This document shows positions 44,379-57,159 of a stretch of DNA of 64,000 nt, piece by piece. This DNA comes from Magicicada septendecula. Its lineage: Eukaryota > Arthropoda > Insecta > Hemiptera > Cicadidae. The notes under the pieces were generated by a model. That model was given only the letters and a program-made list of their open reading frames with translations. It was not told the origin of the DNA and ran no database searches. Each line of letters starts with the position of its first letter. Position 1 is the first letter of the stretch. Made by a program: the position numbers and the translations under genes. The stretch spans positions 282,873,879 to 282,937,878 of the forward strand of contig CM068373.1 of the NCBI GenBank assembly GCA_034769895.1, given 5' to 3'.

Positions 44379-46026
44379 CTACAGAAGAAGGAAGAATAGT
44401 CAAAACTACCACTACAGAAGACAGAAGAAAGAAGACTAATTAAAACTACTACTACTGAAGAATGAAGACAGAAGAACGATCAAAGATACAGAAGACAGAA
44501 GAAAGAAGAATAATTAAAACTACTATTACTGAAGAAGGAAGAACAATAAAAGCTAAAGAAGAAGGAAGAACAATTAAAACTCAAAGAAGAAAGAAGAACA
44601 ATTAAAACTCAAAGAAGAAAGAAGAACAAACTAAATCTAATGAAGAAAGAAGAACTAGTTAAAACTACTACTACTGAAGAATGAAGAAAGAAGAACAATC
44701 AAAGATACAGAAGACAGAAGAAAGAAGAATAATTAAAACTACTATTACTGAAGAAAGAAGAACAATCAAAGATACAGAAGACAGAAGAAAGAAGAATAAT
44801 TAAAACTACTATTACTGAAGAAAGAAGAACAATCAAAGATACAGAAGACAGAAGAAAGAAGAATAATTAAAACTACTATTACTGAAGAAAGAAGAACAAT
44901 CAAAGATACAGAAGACAGAAGAAAGAAGAATAATTAAAACTACTATTACTGAAGAAGGAAGAAAGAAGAACAATCAAAGATACAGAAGAGAGAAGAAAGA
45001 AGAATAATTAAAACTACTATTACTGAAGAAAGAAGAACTAATTAAAACTACTATTACTGAAGAAGGAAGAACAATTAAAACTAAAAGAAAAAAGAAGAAC
45101 AAACTAAATCTAATGAAGAAAGAAGAACTAGTTAAAACTACTACTACTGAAGAATGAAGAAAGAAGAACAATCAAAGATACAGAAGACAGAAGAAAGAAG
45201 AATAATTAAAACTACTATTACTGAAGAAAGAAGAACTAATTAAAACTACTATTACTGAAGAAGGAAGAACAATTAAAACTCAAAGAAGAAAGAAGAACAA
45301 ACTAAATCTAATGAAGAAAGAAGAACTAGTTAAAACTACTACTACTGAAGAATGAAGAAAGAAGAACAATCAAAGATACAGAAGACAGAAGAAAGAAGAA
45401 TAATTAAAACTACTATTACTGAAGAAGGAAGAACAATCAAAGCTAAAGAAGAAGGAAGAACAATTAAAACTCAAAGAAGAAAGAAGAACAAACTAAATCT
45501 AATGAAGAAAGAAGAACTAGTTAAAACTACTACTACTGAAGAATGAAGAAAGAAGAACAATCAAAGATACAGAAGACAGAAGAAAGAAGAATAATTAAAA
45601 CTACTATTACTGAAGAAAGAAGAACAATCAAAGATACAGAAGACAGAAGAATAATTAAAACTACTATTACTGAAGAAAGAAGAACAATCAAAGATACAGA
45701 AGACAGAAGAAAGAAGAATAATTAAAACTACTATTACTGAAGAAAGAAGAACAATCAAAGATACAGAAGACAGAAGAAAGAAGAATAATTAAAACTACTA
45801 TTACTGAAGAAAGAAGAACAAACTAAATCTACTGAAGAAAGAAGAAGGAAGACTAATTAAAACTACTACTACTGAAGAAGGAAGAAGGAAGAATAAAGAA
45901 GAACCAAACTCAAAGAAGAAGGAAGAATAATAAAAATAAGAACTACAGAAGAAGGAAGAAGGAAGGATAATCCAAAACTACAGAAGAAGGAAGAATAACC
46001 AAACTCAAGAAGAAAGAAGAATAATT
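44379..46026 (+). repeat. Purine-rich 67 bp satellite array, copy 1
   Basis: The basic unit is 67 bp: GAAGAAAGAAGAACAATC, then AAAGATACAGAAGACAG, AAGAAAGAAGAATAATT and AAAACTACTATTACT. Variant units with CTAAAGAAGAAGG or CTCAAAGAAG form a higher-order repeat of 191 bp (45,352 to 45,543). The strand is almost free of C and could form triplex DNA. Short Lys/Glu-rich frames here are by-products. Confidence 0.9.
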
Positions 46027-48990
46027 AAGACGACCCATATAAAACAAAAACTCCATAGGGAAAGAACCCCCAAAAAACCCCAAAATCAATGAATGCCCAA
46101 AAAAGAAAGTATAACACAATAAAAAACCATATCACTGTAAAACTGACAAAAAACTAAAAGTGTTAGCTGTAGTAAATATTAGTGCATTCAAAAAGTTATT
46201 GTGTAATGTGCATAAACAAATCTTCACAGTTCCCCCATGGTTGAATATTTCATATTAAAAACTAGAAAAAGACTAGTAAATATAGTAATAATTTACCATG
46301 GAAAGGTGTAAGTGATCAAATTATAACTAATAAACTTTAAGAAAGGTGCATGAGTAGCAGTACAAAGTAACAAACTTTAAGTTTTGTGAACAGTGCCTAC
46401 TTTGATAATGAAGTAGTAATTTTACTAATAAAAAGCTACTAAAACTGTATGAACATTCCATAGAATGGAATATAACTTAGATAGCCAGGGTTATACTTTA
46501 AGAGGGGGCATAAATCTTATAAAATGGGGAATTACAGAACTAACTGTTTATGATGGAGTAGTAGAAGGTATTAACAATTATATATGGATCCAAATGTGGG
46601 GTTCTAATTAAATATAGCATTTAGATAAGTAAGGGTTAGTCATAAGAAATACTAGTATTATAATTGTTATTTTATTGTTCATGTTAATTTAGGAATGCAT
46701 TATCTAAAATTAGATAACATTCCAATGTGGTAGAAATACTTTTTATTATGTTATTAGGTGATATACCAAAACAATGTTATTAAGAACACCAGTTTTATAT
46801 ATCTGGGTGTTATATTTTAATTGTATAATCTATAATTACTGTTATGCCAGATCAGAGAACTAATTTTTAATCAAATATATCAGAGTCAGAAGTCAGAGAA
46901 GGAAATAAAATAATTACATTAGTAAAACATTCTGCAAATAGCCACAATTCAAATCTAGGCAATATAATAAAGTTAAAATGCAGAATAATTAATAAACCTA
47001 ATCTTATAAACCAGTCAAACTGACAATATTTAGGCAAGATACACCCAACATATTAAATACTATTTAAATAAGGCTTTCTAAAGATATGGTCATTCTATGA
47101 GTAAAATTATTTATTTGTATAATGAAATACCATTTGAAACTGAAATAGGTTCACTAACTTTATCAGAAGGGGAATCATATACAACTGAATTATATGAAAA
47201 AACCATCATTAATATACTAAATTGCAATAAAATAAGTGAGAATTGATAATTATACAAATTTCAGATTTCATAGAATAATAATTATATTAGTTAAAATGGC
47301 TATTATTTACATAGAAGACAGGGAAGTATAATTTTAGGCCTACCTCCCAAAAAATTATAAGAAATAATTTTCAGATAAAACTTTGTAATACTAACTTAAT
47401 TACTATCAAAATAAGTAGAATAGAATAGTGAAAACGAATATGTATTTTATATTTCAAACAGTTAAGTAATAACGAATTTACTTTATAAGCATAGTGCACG
47501 AAATTAAAGTGTGTCGGAAGTTATGGCAATTTTAAACAATGTCTTTTTAATATTAAATTGGCTAAGACGTTTCGGATGACGAAGGAAATCCACGCAGTTC
47601 ATTATTATACATTGAAGAGCACACTTTACGTGAATATTTTATAAAACCCAACCTTAATGGCGATTACGTATAACTAAAGTTCGGAATCAGTTTTTGTGTA
47701 AAAATTAAATTTTAAACTATTCTAATCATTGTGAAGTGGTGAAGTTGCCCTATGAACTACATAACACCTATAAACAGCATCACATATCACTATTTAAACG
47801 AAATAACACTGGAATCACACCAAATACCAAGTGAATATTCGAGGTTAAACGGACACACATAAACACCAATTGATCTACTTATTTAACAACATTTTTACAC
47901 CCAGTGACTTTTCCATCTTACTCCAGTGACATTAAACTATACCCAAGAAGAGATTAAACGATTACGAAGAGGATTTAATCGCAGAAGGAACATATTTATT
48001 CCACAAGTACTTTGTCAATGTTAGAAGGTGAAATCCACGCATGCGCCAGACGACCATTTTGACTGATCTCATCAACACAACCAGTCGACTGTTTGCTGTA
48101 CTGTGGTGAATAAAAATTATATATAAACTTTTATTATTACTAATTACCATTCTATTGTTTAATTTTAATACATTTTCAGCATTGTAAGTGTTATACTTTT
48201 TGACCCTGACCTTCTCTGGCTTTTTTATAAATAACCGTTAAAAGAACCTATATGTGTATAATACCAATATAAAAGTCATAGATCGACCGGACCTGAGTGA
48301 GTCGATACGGCATTATAACATTGTTTTCAATTAAGCAAATTCATTATTTTGTTGAATAAACGCTTGTTATCTAGTGAATTGAATTTGATTTCTTTAATAA
48401 AGGAATATAACCATTAATTAATAAAGAAAACTCGACAACCTTTAAAGGCAATATATGCGAATTACAACCTTTCAAGAGGAAGAAGAAGAGAGCTGTTCGC
48501 GCCTAATTCAAAGTGGATTGTCTTTTTAATAAATTTAACGAAGGGAAGATCATTACTAGAAGACACACCATACCATACTATTTATAATTACAATCAATAA
48601 TCTCAATTTATTACTAAATTTTAAGAATATAAACACCTCGAAAACAATTATTTCAGAATTATAAAATTATATCACATTTCAAATTGCTACAACAACAACA
48701 TACACCAAGAACATTTGATAACAGCATTATTTAGGAATATTACCAAATCGACGTCTCCCGGAGCGGAACGTCATTACTACACCTACGCACCATAAAAGTC
48801 AATCTGGGTAATATTATACCAGAACACCATTACAATTACAATTATATATTACCAAAGTGAAGACCAGCAGAGAGAGCCGAATGAAGACTAGAAGACATCA
48901 TCTATATTACTACACACAATAGTGAGAGTACAATTCTCATACAACTACACATATTTTTATATTTGTATATTTTGAAATTTACATATTATT
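46027..48990. other. Giant LTR body without recognised coding
   Basis: AT-rich with dense stops. It contains a CATAGAATGGAATA-like word near 46,460, AAATTAGATAACATTCC near 46,708, and the LTR 3' part described above. No frame has a recognisable domain. Confidence 0.6.
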
Positions 48991-49205
48991 ATTACAAAAT
49001 TGGCGAACCCAACTTGTGGGGCTTGATTACATCAGAATTTTAGAACACCATAGAACAGTAACACATCGTTATATTACAAAATTGGCTAGCCCAACCAGTG
49101 GGGCTTACAGGAGAACACAATCTACATACATCAACCTTTTATTTATTTTATTATACCCACACAATTTACACATATATATTACAAATTTGGCGTCCAACTA
49201 AAGGG
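48991..49205 (+). promoter_or_regulatory. Three successive primer-binding-like blocks
   Basis: ATTACA, a few A/T bases, then TGGC occurs three times: TGGCGAACCCAACTTGTGGG (49,001), TGGCTAGCCCAACCAGTGGG (49,083) and TGGCGTCCAACTAAAGGG (49,188). The first two continue GGGCTT. Only the third is followed by a leader like that of the full-length element. Confidence 0.65.
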
Positions 49206-49305
49206 CTGTAATTAGGGGTTGAAATTACTGTAATTACTTACCCAATTCCTAATTCAGCTTGGCAGCGGTTAGCCAGCCAGAGAAAAGGGAACAACGACAA
49301 GCAAA

Positions 49306-50331
49306 ATGGCAGAACTAACACAAGAAGAAGATACGAGAACGGAGAGGATAATGGAAATGTTCCAGCGTATAATGAAAAACATGGATGCCACGGATAAGGA
49401 AGAATGGAGAAACCAAATAGAAAAGGTCAATAAGAAACTAGATGATCAGAATAAGAAACTGGACGAGGACATTAAGAAAATGGACGAGGACAGATTAAAA
49501 AGAGAAGAAGAGGAGAGGACCAAAGAAATAAAATATGATAGCAAACCAGAACCAGAAGAAGTACCAAATGTTATAAGGCAGGAACAAGTAATGGTAGTAC
49601 CTGAAATTGAAACTAACCGAAACAAGGAAAATATTAAACAAAGGAAAAGGAGAATGTATCCAAGAAATGTAATGAAAACAAAGGAAGAAATGGAGATGAT
49701 GAACCATGGTTTATTTGATGATGATAATATCCCTATTACCAACCATGAAGAAATCTTGAGTTCCAGGAATAATGGAAGTAGATTAAGGGTAATCTCAGAG
49801 ATGATTTACCAGCAGACAGTAGTTTACCACTGGAAAAGGACCAGAGGTAAACTGAATAAAACATGGGGACTAGATCAGTTTCAGCGAAGGACTGGACAGT
49901 GTATTCCAGAAAGATGGAAGTATGACATTTTACCAGACTGTGATGACGGCACAGATGAATCACCAGAATGTGTTCCATTAGAGTACCATCCAGGACAGTT
50001 CCAGTGTACAGGTACACTAAAATGTATTCCTTCAGGGTGGATGTGTGATGATGAACCAGATTATGGGGTTTCAGATAAGCAAATGATTAATAATTCAGAT
50101 GAAGATCCTCACAGATACTTTTCATGCAATACCACATATGGACCAGAGACGTACTGGTGTATAAAACACTATGATAGAGGGAGCCGAATAAGCTTAGCAG
50201 CCAACAAAGGAATAGCAGCTAGGAAAATGAAATACAAGACAAAGGCCAGAGATGTCACTAGTACCAGAACGATGATGAAGACTATGGTCATCCGGACAAT
50301 GAGAGCAAATGAAGTGACAGACTACGGTTAA
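49306..50331 (+). CDS. Gag-like coiled coil fused to two LDL-receptor class A repeats
   Basis: 341 codons, from ATG in the context CAAAATGGC, 118 bp after the third primer-like block. Residues 1-110 are acidic/basic coiled coil with a repeated KKLDDQNKKLDEDIKKMDED, like the coiled coil in the neighbouring gag; 110-170 are basic then acidic. Residues about 193-222 form an LDLa repeat (GQCIPERWKYD, then DCDDGTDESPEC) and about 229-270 a second (FQCTGTLKCIPSGWMCDDE, then NNSDEDPHR). LDLa repeats are six-cysteine, calcium-binding extracellular modules and have no usual place in gag. No signal peptide or membrane segment is seen. Several cysteines are replaced. The last 60 residues look out of frame or unselected. 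Whether it is translated is unknown. Confidence 0.7.
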   Translation: MAELTQEEDTRTERIMEMFQRIMKNMDATDKEEWRNQIEKVNKKLDDQNKKLDEDIKKMDEDRLKREEEERTKEIKYDSKPEPEEVPNVIRQEQVMVVPEIETNRNKENIKQRKRRMYPRNVMKTKEEMEMMNHGLFDDDNIPITNHEEILSSRNNGSRLRVISEMIYQQTVVYHWKRTRGKLNKTWGLDQFQRRTGQCIPERWKYDILPDCDDGTDESPECVPLEYHPGQFQCTGTLKCIPSGWMCDDEPDYGVSDKQMINNSDEDPHRYFSCNTTYGPETYWCIKHYDRGSRISLAANKGIAARKMKYKTKARDVTSTRTMMKTMVIRTMRANEVTDYG

Positions 50332-50603
50332 GTCTAATACCATACACCTCCACAAAAAGGGACTGATGTTATGATAACCGGCAACGGCAAAAAACTATGT
50401 CAAAGAAAAAGAAATTATGAGCAATTGTCCAACCTAATAAAAATCTTCAACCTGGGTAATTTTGTTGAAAAATAATTATAAGAAGTACATTTGAAATAAA
50501 GAAAAGAAGAGAGCTAATACCATATTTAGAGTAATAATATATGTTAACCATATTTATGAAAAAACATTATGTATAATTGAATGTATGGAAGAAAGAAAAA
50601 GTA

Positions 50604-50875
50604 AAAATTCAAAAATGAAGTAATGACTACTTACTACCTATTATTTAGAAAACCATTTATGAATCAAGAAGAAAATGAATTTTGAATTAAATCTCAAAAT
50701 TCAAAAATGAAGTAATGACTACTTACTGCCTACCATTTAGGAAACAATTTATGAATCAAAGAGAAAATGAATTTTGAATTAAATCATCAAAATTCAAAAA
50801 CCCAAGTAAAAACAATTTACTACCTTATTTTAAAAACAACTTTTAGAAATGAACAAGGAGAAAAAGAATTTGGAT
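50604..50875 (+). repeat. 92 bp tandem repeat, about three units
   Basis: AAAATTCAAAAATGAAG starts units at 50,604 and 50,696; a diverged third starts at 50,789. It lies in the non-coding part of internal region 1. Confidence 0.85.
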
Positions 50876-51949
50876 AACACATTACAAACAATTATATATG
50901 GGACCAATTCTGAAAAACTTTCCAGAATAAAGAAATGGCAATACAAACCACTGATACCATTTAAATGAATAAACTTATTGTGAAGTGAAATTAATGAGAA
51001 TTTTATGTCAAATAAACAGAGATATTAAACATATGACATTAATAATAAAGAGTGCATTTGGATAAAAAGCAAGAGCAAAATAAAATTTTGATTAAGAAAG
51101 AAAAAACCATATATCAATAAATCCATAAGAAAAAGATGATCATATAATCAATGTCAATTATTAAAAAGACAATTAAAAGAGTAATTGAAAAAACATAATA
51201 CTAGTGGAACGATTCACAAGAATTAAGAAAGGAACAAAAATATAATACAAAATATATGCTACCAATGACCAGAAGGAGATTGTGATAACAGTCAAAAAAT
51301 GACAGAGAATTAAAAACTTTACACTGAATAATAAGTGATGATTATATTATACCAGCTTCCAATCACAAGGAGAAATAAAATGCCAGCAGAGCTAACCATT
51401 GAGAAAAATAACTGAGATAGAGATTCACTAAGATAGATATATAAATAGATCTGTTCGTATACGAAGTGAAATATCCAAAGATATTTAATTTTTTTTTATA
51501 GTCATAAGGTGGACTATTCTTATATAATTTTTATAAATGACTGTCTGAGATAAGTCCAGCAGTATTATTATGTATTGGTCAGAGATGATTTACCTCTGTA
51601 ATCAATAAATGACGTAGTATGGCCAGCAGAGTGAGATGCCTACAGAGCCCCTCTGGACACTGCCCCAGCTAACGTGTTAGGGAATTTTAGGGAATAAATA
51701 TCCCAAGGATAAAGAAACGAGTTAAGAAGAAAATGGAAAAATAAAAAATAACGAACCTCAGATGACTATTACTATCAGTAAGAATCCAGTTAATAATGAA
51801 ATATAGATAAGCTCAAAAATATAGGAGAAAAAATTTTTTAGAAATGTGAAGGAAGTAAAAGAAATATAATTTATAATATAATGTCATAAGCAATTACTTC
51901 AGACAAACTAAGTATGATCTGAACTAATCACTTCTGGAAGAGAGCAATC

Positions 51950-54900
51950 TGTAGCATGACAGATAATCCACCCCAATACATTACTCAATGATCATTAATA
52001 AAGCTCTAATATATGGAATATCCAGATGAGAATCAATTAAAATGCACTATTTAAATAATATATTCACAAGAAAGGTTGAATAAAGAAAATTTCTGCAAAC
52101 AATATAATAATACAAATTTAAAAACCCAGAAGACTAAAAATAATAATAACAAAATTACCCAGGTAAGATAGAAGCAGGCAATTAATATACCCCGTCAAAG
52201 AAACCAGACCAGAAGAAACGAAGGCATACACGGCGAAAAACTACAGAAGAAGGAAGAATAGTCAAAACTACCACTACAGAAGACAGAAGAAAGAAGACTA
52301 ATTAAAACTACTACTACTGAAGAATGAAGACAGAAGAACGATCAAAGATACAGAAGACAGAAGAAAGAAGAATAATTAAAACTACTATTACTGAAGAAGG
52401 AAGAACAATAAAAGCTAAAGAAGAAGGAAGAACAATTAAAACTCAAAGAAGAAAGAAGAACAATTAAAACTCAAAGAAGAAAGAAGAACAAACTAAATCT
52501 AATGAAGAAAGAAGAACTAGTTAAAACTACTACTACTGAAGAATGAAGAAAGAAGAACAATCAAAGATACAGAAGACAGAAGAAAGAAGAATAATTAAAA
52601 CTACTATTACTGAAGAAAGAAGAACAATCAAAGATACAGAAGACAGAAGAAAGAAGAATAATTAAAACTACTATTACTGAAGAAAGAAGAACAATCAAAG
52701 ATACAGAAGACAGAAGAAAGAAGAATAATTAAAACTACTATTACTGAAGAAAGAAGAACAATCAAAGATACAGAAGACAGAAGAAAGAAGAATAATTAAA
52801 ACTACTATTACTGAAGAAGGAAGAAAGAAGAACAATCAAAGATACAGAAGACAGAAGAAAGAAGAATAATTAAAACTACTATTACTGAAGAAAGAAGAAC
52901 TAATTAAAACTACTATTACTGAAGAAGGAAGAACAATTAAAACTCAAAGAAGAAAGAAGAACAAACTAAATCTAATGAAGAAAGAAGAACTAGTTAAAAC
53001 TACTACTACTGAAGAATGAAGAAAGAAGAACAATCAAAGATACAGAAGACAGAAGAAAGAAGAATAATTAAAACTACTATTACTGAAGAAGGAAGAACAA
53101 TCAAAGCTAAAGAAGAAGGAAGAACAATTAAAACTCAAAGAAGAAAGAAGAACAAACTAAATCTAATGAAGAAAGAAGAACTAGTTAAAACTACTACTAC
53201 TGAAGAATGAAGAAAGAAGAACAATCAAAGATACAGAAGACAGAAGAAAGAAGAATAATTAAAACTACTATTACTGAAGAAGGAAGAACAATCAAAGCTA
53301 AAGAAGAAGGAAGAACAATTAAAACTCAAAGAAGAAAGAAGAACAAACTAAATCTAATGAAGAAAGAAGAACTAGTTAAAACTACTACTACTGAAGAATG
53401 AAGAAAGAAGAACAATCAGAGATACAGAAGACAGAAGAAAGAAGAATAATTAAAACTACTATTACTGAAGAAAGAAGAACAATCAAAGATACAGAAGACA
53501 GAAGAATAATTAAAACTACTATTACTGAAGAAAGAAGAACAATCAAAGATACAGAAGACAGAAGAAAAAGAATAATTAAAACTACCATTACTGAAGAAAG
53601 AAGAACAATCAAAGATACAGAAGACAGAAGAAAGAAGAATAATTAAAACTACTATTACTGAAGAAAGAAGAACAAACTAAATCTACTGAAGAAAGAAGAA
53701 GGAAGACTAATTAAAACTACTACTACTGAAGAAGGAAGAAGGAAGAATAAAGAAGAACCAAACTCAAAGAAGAAGGAAGAATAATAAAAATAAGAACTAC
53801 AGAAGAAGGAAGAAGGAAGGATAATCCAAAACTACAGAAGAAGGAAGAATAACCAAACTCAAGAAGGAAGAAGAATAATTAAGACGACCCATATAAAACA
53901 AAAACTCCATAGGGAAAGAACCCCCAAAAAACCCCAAAATCAATGAATGCCCAAAAAAGAAAGTATAACACAATAAAAAACCATATCACTGTAAAACTGA
54001 CAAAAAACTAAAAGTGTTAGCTGTAGTAAATATTAGTGCATTCAAAAAGTTATTGTGTAATGTGCATAAACAAATCTTCACAGTTCCCCCATGGTTGAAT
54101 ATTTCATATTAAAAACTAGAAAAAGACTAGTAAATATAGTAATAATTTACCATGGAAAGGTGTAAGTGATCAAATTATAACTAATAAACTTTAAGAAAGG
54201 TGCATGAGTAGCAGTACAAAGTAACAAACTTTAAGTTTTGTGAACAGTGCCTACTTTGATAATGAAGTAGTAATTTTACTAATAAAAAGCTACTAAAACT
54301 GTATGAACATTCCATAGAATGGAATATAACTTAGATAGCCAGGGTTATACTTTAAGAGGGGGCATAAATCTTATAAAATGGGGAATTACAGAACTAACTG
54401 TTTATGATGGAGTAGTAGAAGGTATTAACAATTATATATGGATCCAAATGTGGGGTTCTAATTAAATATAGCATTTAGATAAGTAAGGGTTAGTCATAAG
54501 AAATACTAGTATTATAATTGTTATTTTATTGTTCATGTTAATTTAGGAATGCATTATCTAAAATTAGATAACATTCCAATGTGGTAGAAATACTTTTTAT
54601 TATGTTATTAGGTGATATACCAAAACAATGTTATTAAGAACACCAGTTTTATATATCTGGGTGTTATATTTTAATTGTATAATCTATAATTACTGTTATG
54701 CCAGATCAGAGAACTAATTTTTAATCAAATATATCAGAGTCAGAAGTCAGAGAAGGAAATAAAATAATTACATTAGTAAAACATTCTGCAAATAGCCACA
54801 ATTCAAATCTAGGCAATATAATAAAGTTAAAATGCAGAATAATTAATAAACCTAATCTTATAAACCAGTCAAACTGACAATATTTAGGCAAGATACACCC

Positions 54901-57037
54901 AACATATTAAATACTATTTAAATAAGGCTTTCTAAAGATATGGTCATTCTATGAGTAAAATTATTTATTTGTATAATGAAATACCATTTGAAACTGAAAT
55001 AGGTTCACTAACTTTATCAGAAGGGGAATCATATACAACTGAATTATATGAAAAAACCATCATTAATATACTAAATTGCAATAAAATAAGTGAGAATTGA
55101 TAATTATACAAATTTCAGATTTCATAGAATAATAATTATATTAGTTAAAATGGCTATTATTTACATAGAAGACAGGGAAGTATAATTTTAGGCCTACCTC
55201 CCAAAAAATTATAAGAAATAATTTTCAGATAAAACTTTGTAATACTAACTTAATTACTATCAAAATAAGTAGAATAGAATAGTGAAAACGAATATGTATT
55301 TTATATTTCAAACAGTTAAGTAATAACGAATTTACTTTATAAGCATAGTGCACGAAATTAAAGTGTGTCGGAAGTTATGGCAATTTTAAACAATGTCTTT
55401 TTAATATTAAATTGGCTAAGACGTTTCGGATGACGAAGGAAATCCACGCAGTTCATTATTATACATTGAAGAGCACACTTTACGTGAATATTTTATAAAA
55501 CCCAACCTTAATGGCGATTACGTATAACTAAAGTTCGGAATCAGTTTTTGTGTAAAAATTAAATTTTAAACTATTCTAATCATTGTGAAGTGGTGAAGTT
55601 GCCCTATGAACTACATAACACCTATAAACAGCATCACATATCACTATTTAAACGAAATAACACTGGAATCACACCAAATACCAAGTGAATATTCGAGGTT
55701 AAACGGACACACATAAACACCAATTGATCTACTTATTTAACAACATTTTTACACCCAGTGACTTTTCCATCTTACTCCAGTGACATTAAACTATACCCAA
55801 GAAGAGATTAAACGATTACGAAGAGGATTTAATCGCAGAAGGAACATATTTATTCCACAAGTACTTTGTCAATGTTAGAAGGTGAAATCCACGCATGCGC
55901 CAGACGACCATTTTGACTGATCTCATCAACACAACCAGTCGACTGTTTGCTGTACTGTGGTGAATAAAAATTATATATAAACTTTTATTATTACTAATTA
56001 CCATTCTATTGTTTAATTTTAATACATTTTCAGCATTGTAAGTGTTATACTTTTTGACCCTGACCTTCTCTGGCTTTTTTATAAATAACCGTTAAAAGAA
56101 CCTATATGTGTATAATACCAATATAAAAGTCATAGATCGACCGGACCTGAGTGAGTCGATACGGCATTATAACATTGTTTTCAATTAAGCAAATTCATTA
56201 TTTTGTTGAATAAACGCTTGTTATCTAGTGAATTGAATTTGATTTCTTTAATAAAGGAATATAACCATTAATTAATAAAGAAAACTCGACAACCTTTAAA
56301 GGCAATATATGCGAATTACAACCTTTCAAGAGGAAGAAGAAGAGAGCTGTTCGCGCCTAATTCAAAGTGGATTGTCTTTTTAATAAATTTAACGAAGGGA
56401 AGATCATTACTAGAAGACACACCATACCATACTATTTATAATTACAATCAATAATCTCAATTTATTACTAAATTTTAAGAATATAAACACCTCGAAAACA
56501 ATTATTTCAGAATTATAAAATTATATCACATTTCAAATTGCTACAACAACAACATACACCAAGAACATTTGATAACAGCATTATTTAGGAATATTACCAA
56601 ATCGACGTCTCCCGGAGCGGAACGTCATTACTACACCTACGCACCATAAAAGTCAATCTGGGTAATATTATACCAGAACACCATTACAATTACAATTATA
56701 TATTACCAAAGTGAAGACCAGCAGAGAGAGCCGAATGAAGACTAGAAGACATCATCTATATTACTACACACAATAGTGAGAGTACAATTCTCATACAACT
56801 ACACATATTTTTATATTTGTATATTTTGAAATTTACATATTATTATTACAAAATTGGCGAACCCAACTTGTGGGGCTTGATTACATCAGAATTTTAGAAC
56901 ACCATAGAACAGTAACACATCGTTATATTACAAAATTGGCTAGCCCAACCAGTGGGGCTTACAGGAGAACACAATCTACATACATCAACCTTTTATTTAT
57001 TTTATTATACCCACACAATTTACACATATATATTACA
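51950..57037 (+). repeat. Giant LTR 2
   Basis: About 5,088 bp; same layout as LTR 1. It seems identical to LTR 1 outside the satellite except for rare single-base changes (e.g. AAGAAGG for AAGAAAG near 53,865). Confidence 0.8.
52241..53880 (+). repeat. Purine-rich 67 bp satellite array, copy 2
   Basis: Same family as copy 1 but with a different arrangement: three consecutive 191 bp higher-order units start at 53,016, 53,207 and 53,398, where copy 1 has two. Net length is 8 bp shorter. Confidence 0.9.
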
Positions 57038-57059
57038 AATTTGGCGTCCAACTAAAGGG
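56845..57059 (+). promoter_or_regulatory. Three primer-binding-like blocks, copy 2
   Basis: Same three blocks as at 48,991-49,205, at 56,855, 56,937 and 57,042. Confidence 0.65.
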
Positions 57060-57159
57060 CTGTAATTAGGGGTTGAAATTACTGTAATTACTTACCCAAT
57101 TCCTAATTCAGCTTGGCAGCGGTTAGCCAGCCAGAGAAAAGGGAACAACGACAAGCAAA

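Larger units (their letters stand above)
44088..49183 (+). repeat. Giant LTR 1
   Basis: About 5,096 bp, TGTA to TACA. It holds the 67 bp satellite (44,379-46,026), an unassigned AT-rich part (46,027-48,200), and a 3' portion whose GATCGACCGGACC word (48,282), AATAAA (48,355) and surrounding layout echo the LTR of the neighbouring element. The 3' limit is uncertain because three TTACA-plus-primer blocks occur (48,996, 49,079, 49,183). I chose the last, whose leader resembles that of the full-length element. Confidence 0.65.
49184..51949 (+). other. Internal region 1 of the giant-LTR element
   Basis: 2,766 bp: leader, one ORF (49,306-50,331), then 1.6 kb of AT-rich non-coding DNA with a 92 bp tandem repeat, and a weak purine tract (GGAAGAGAG) just before the next LTR. 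No pol domain in any frame. Confidence 0.75.

Noticed and set aside
45352..45725. Lys/Glu-rich ORFs (KKEEQSKIQKTEERR type) in the satellite, repeated in copies 2 and 3
   Set aside because: They are open only because the purine-rich 67 bp unit lacks stops in one frame; the period is not a multiple of three and the frames break at each unit.
44379..46026. CRISPR-like array
   Set aside because: Eukaryotic context, no unique spacers; a simple satellite with variant units.
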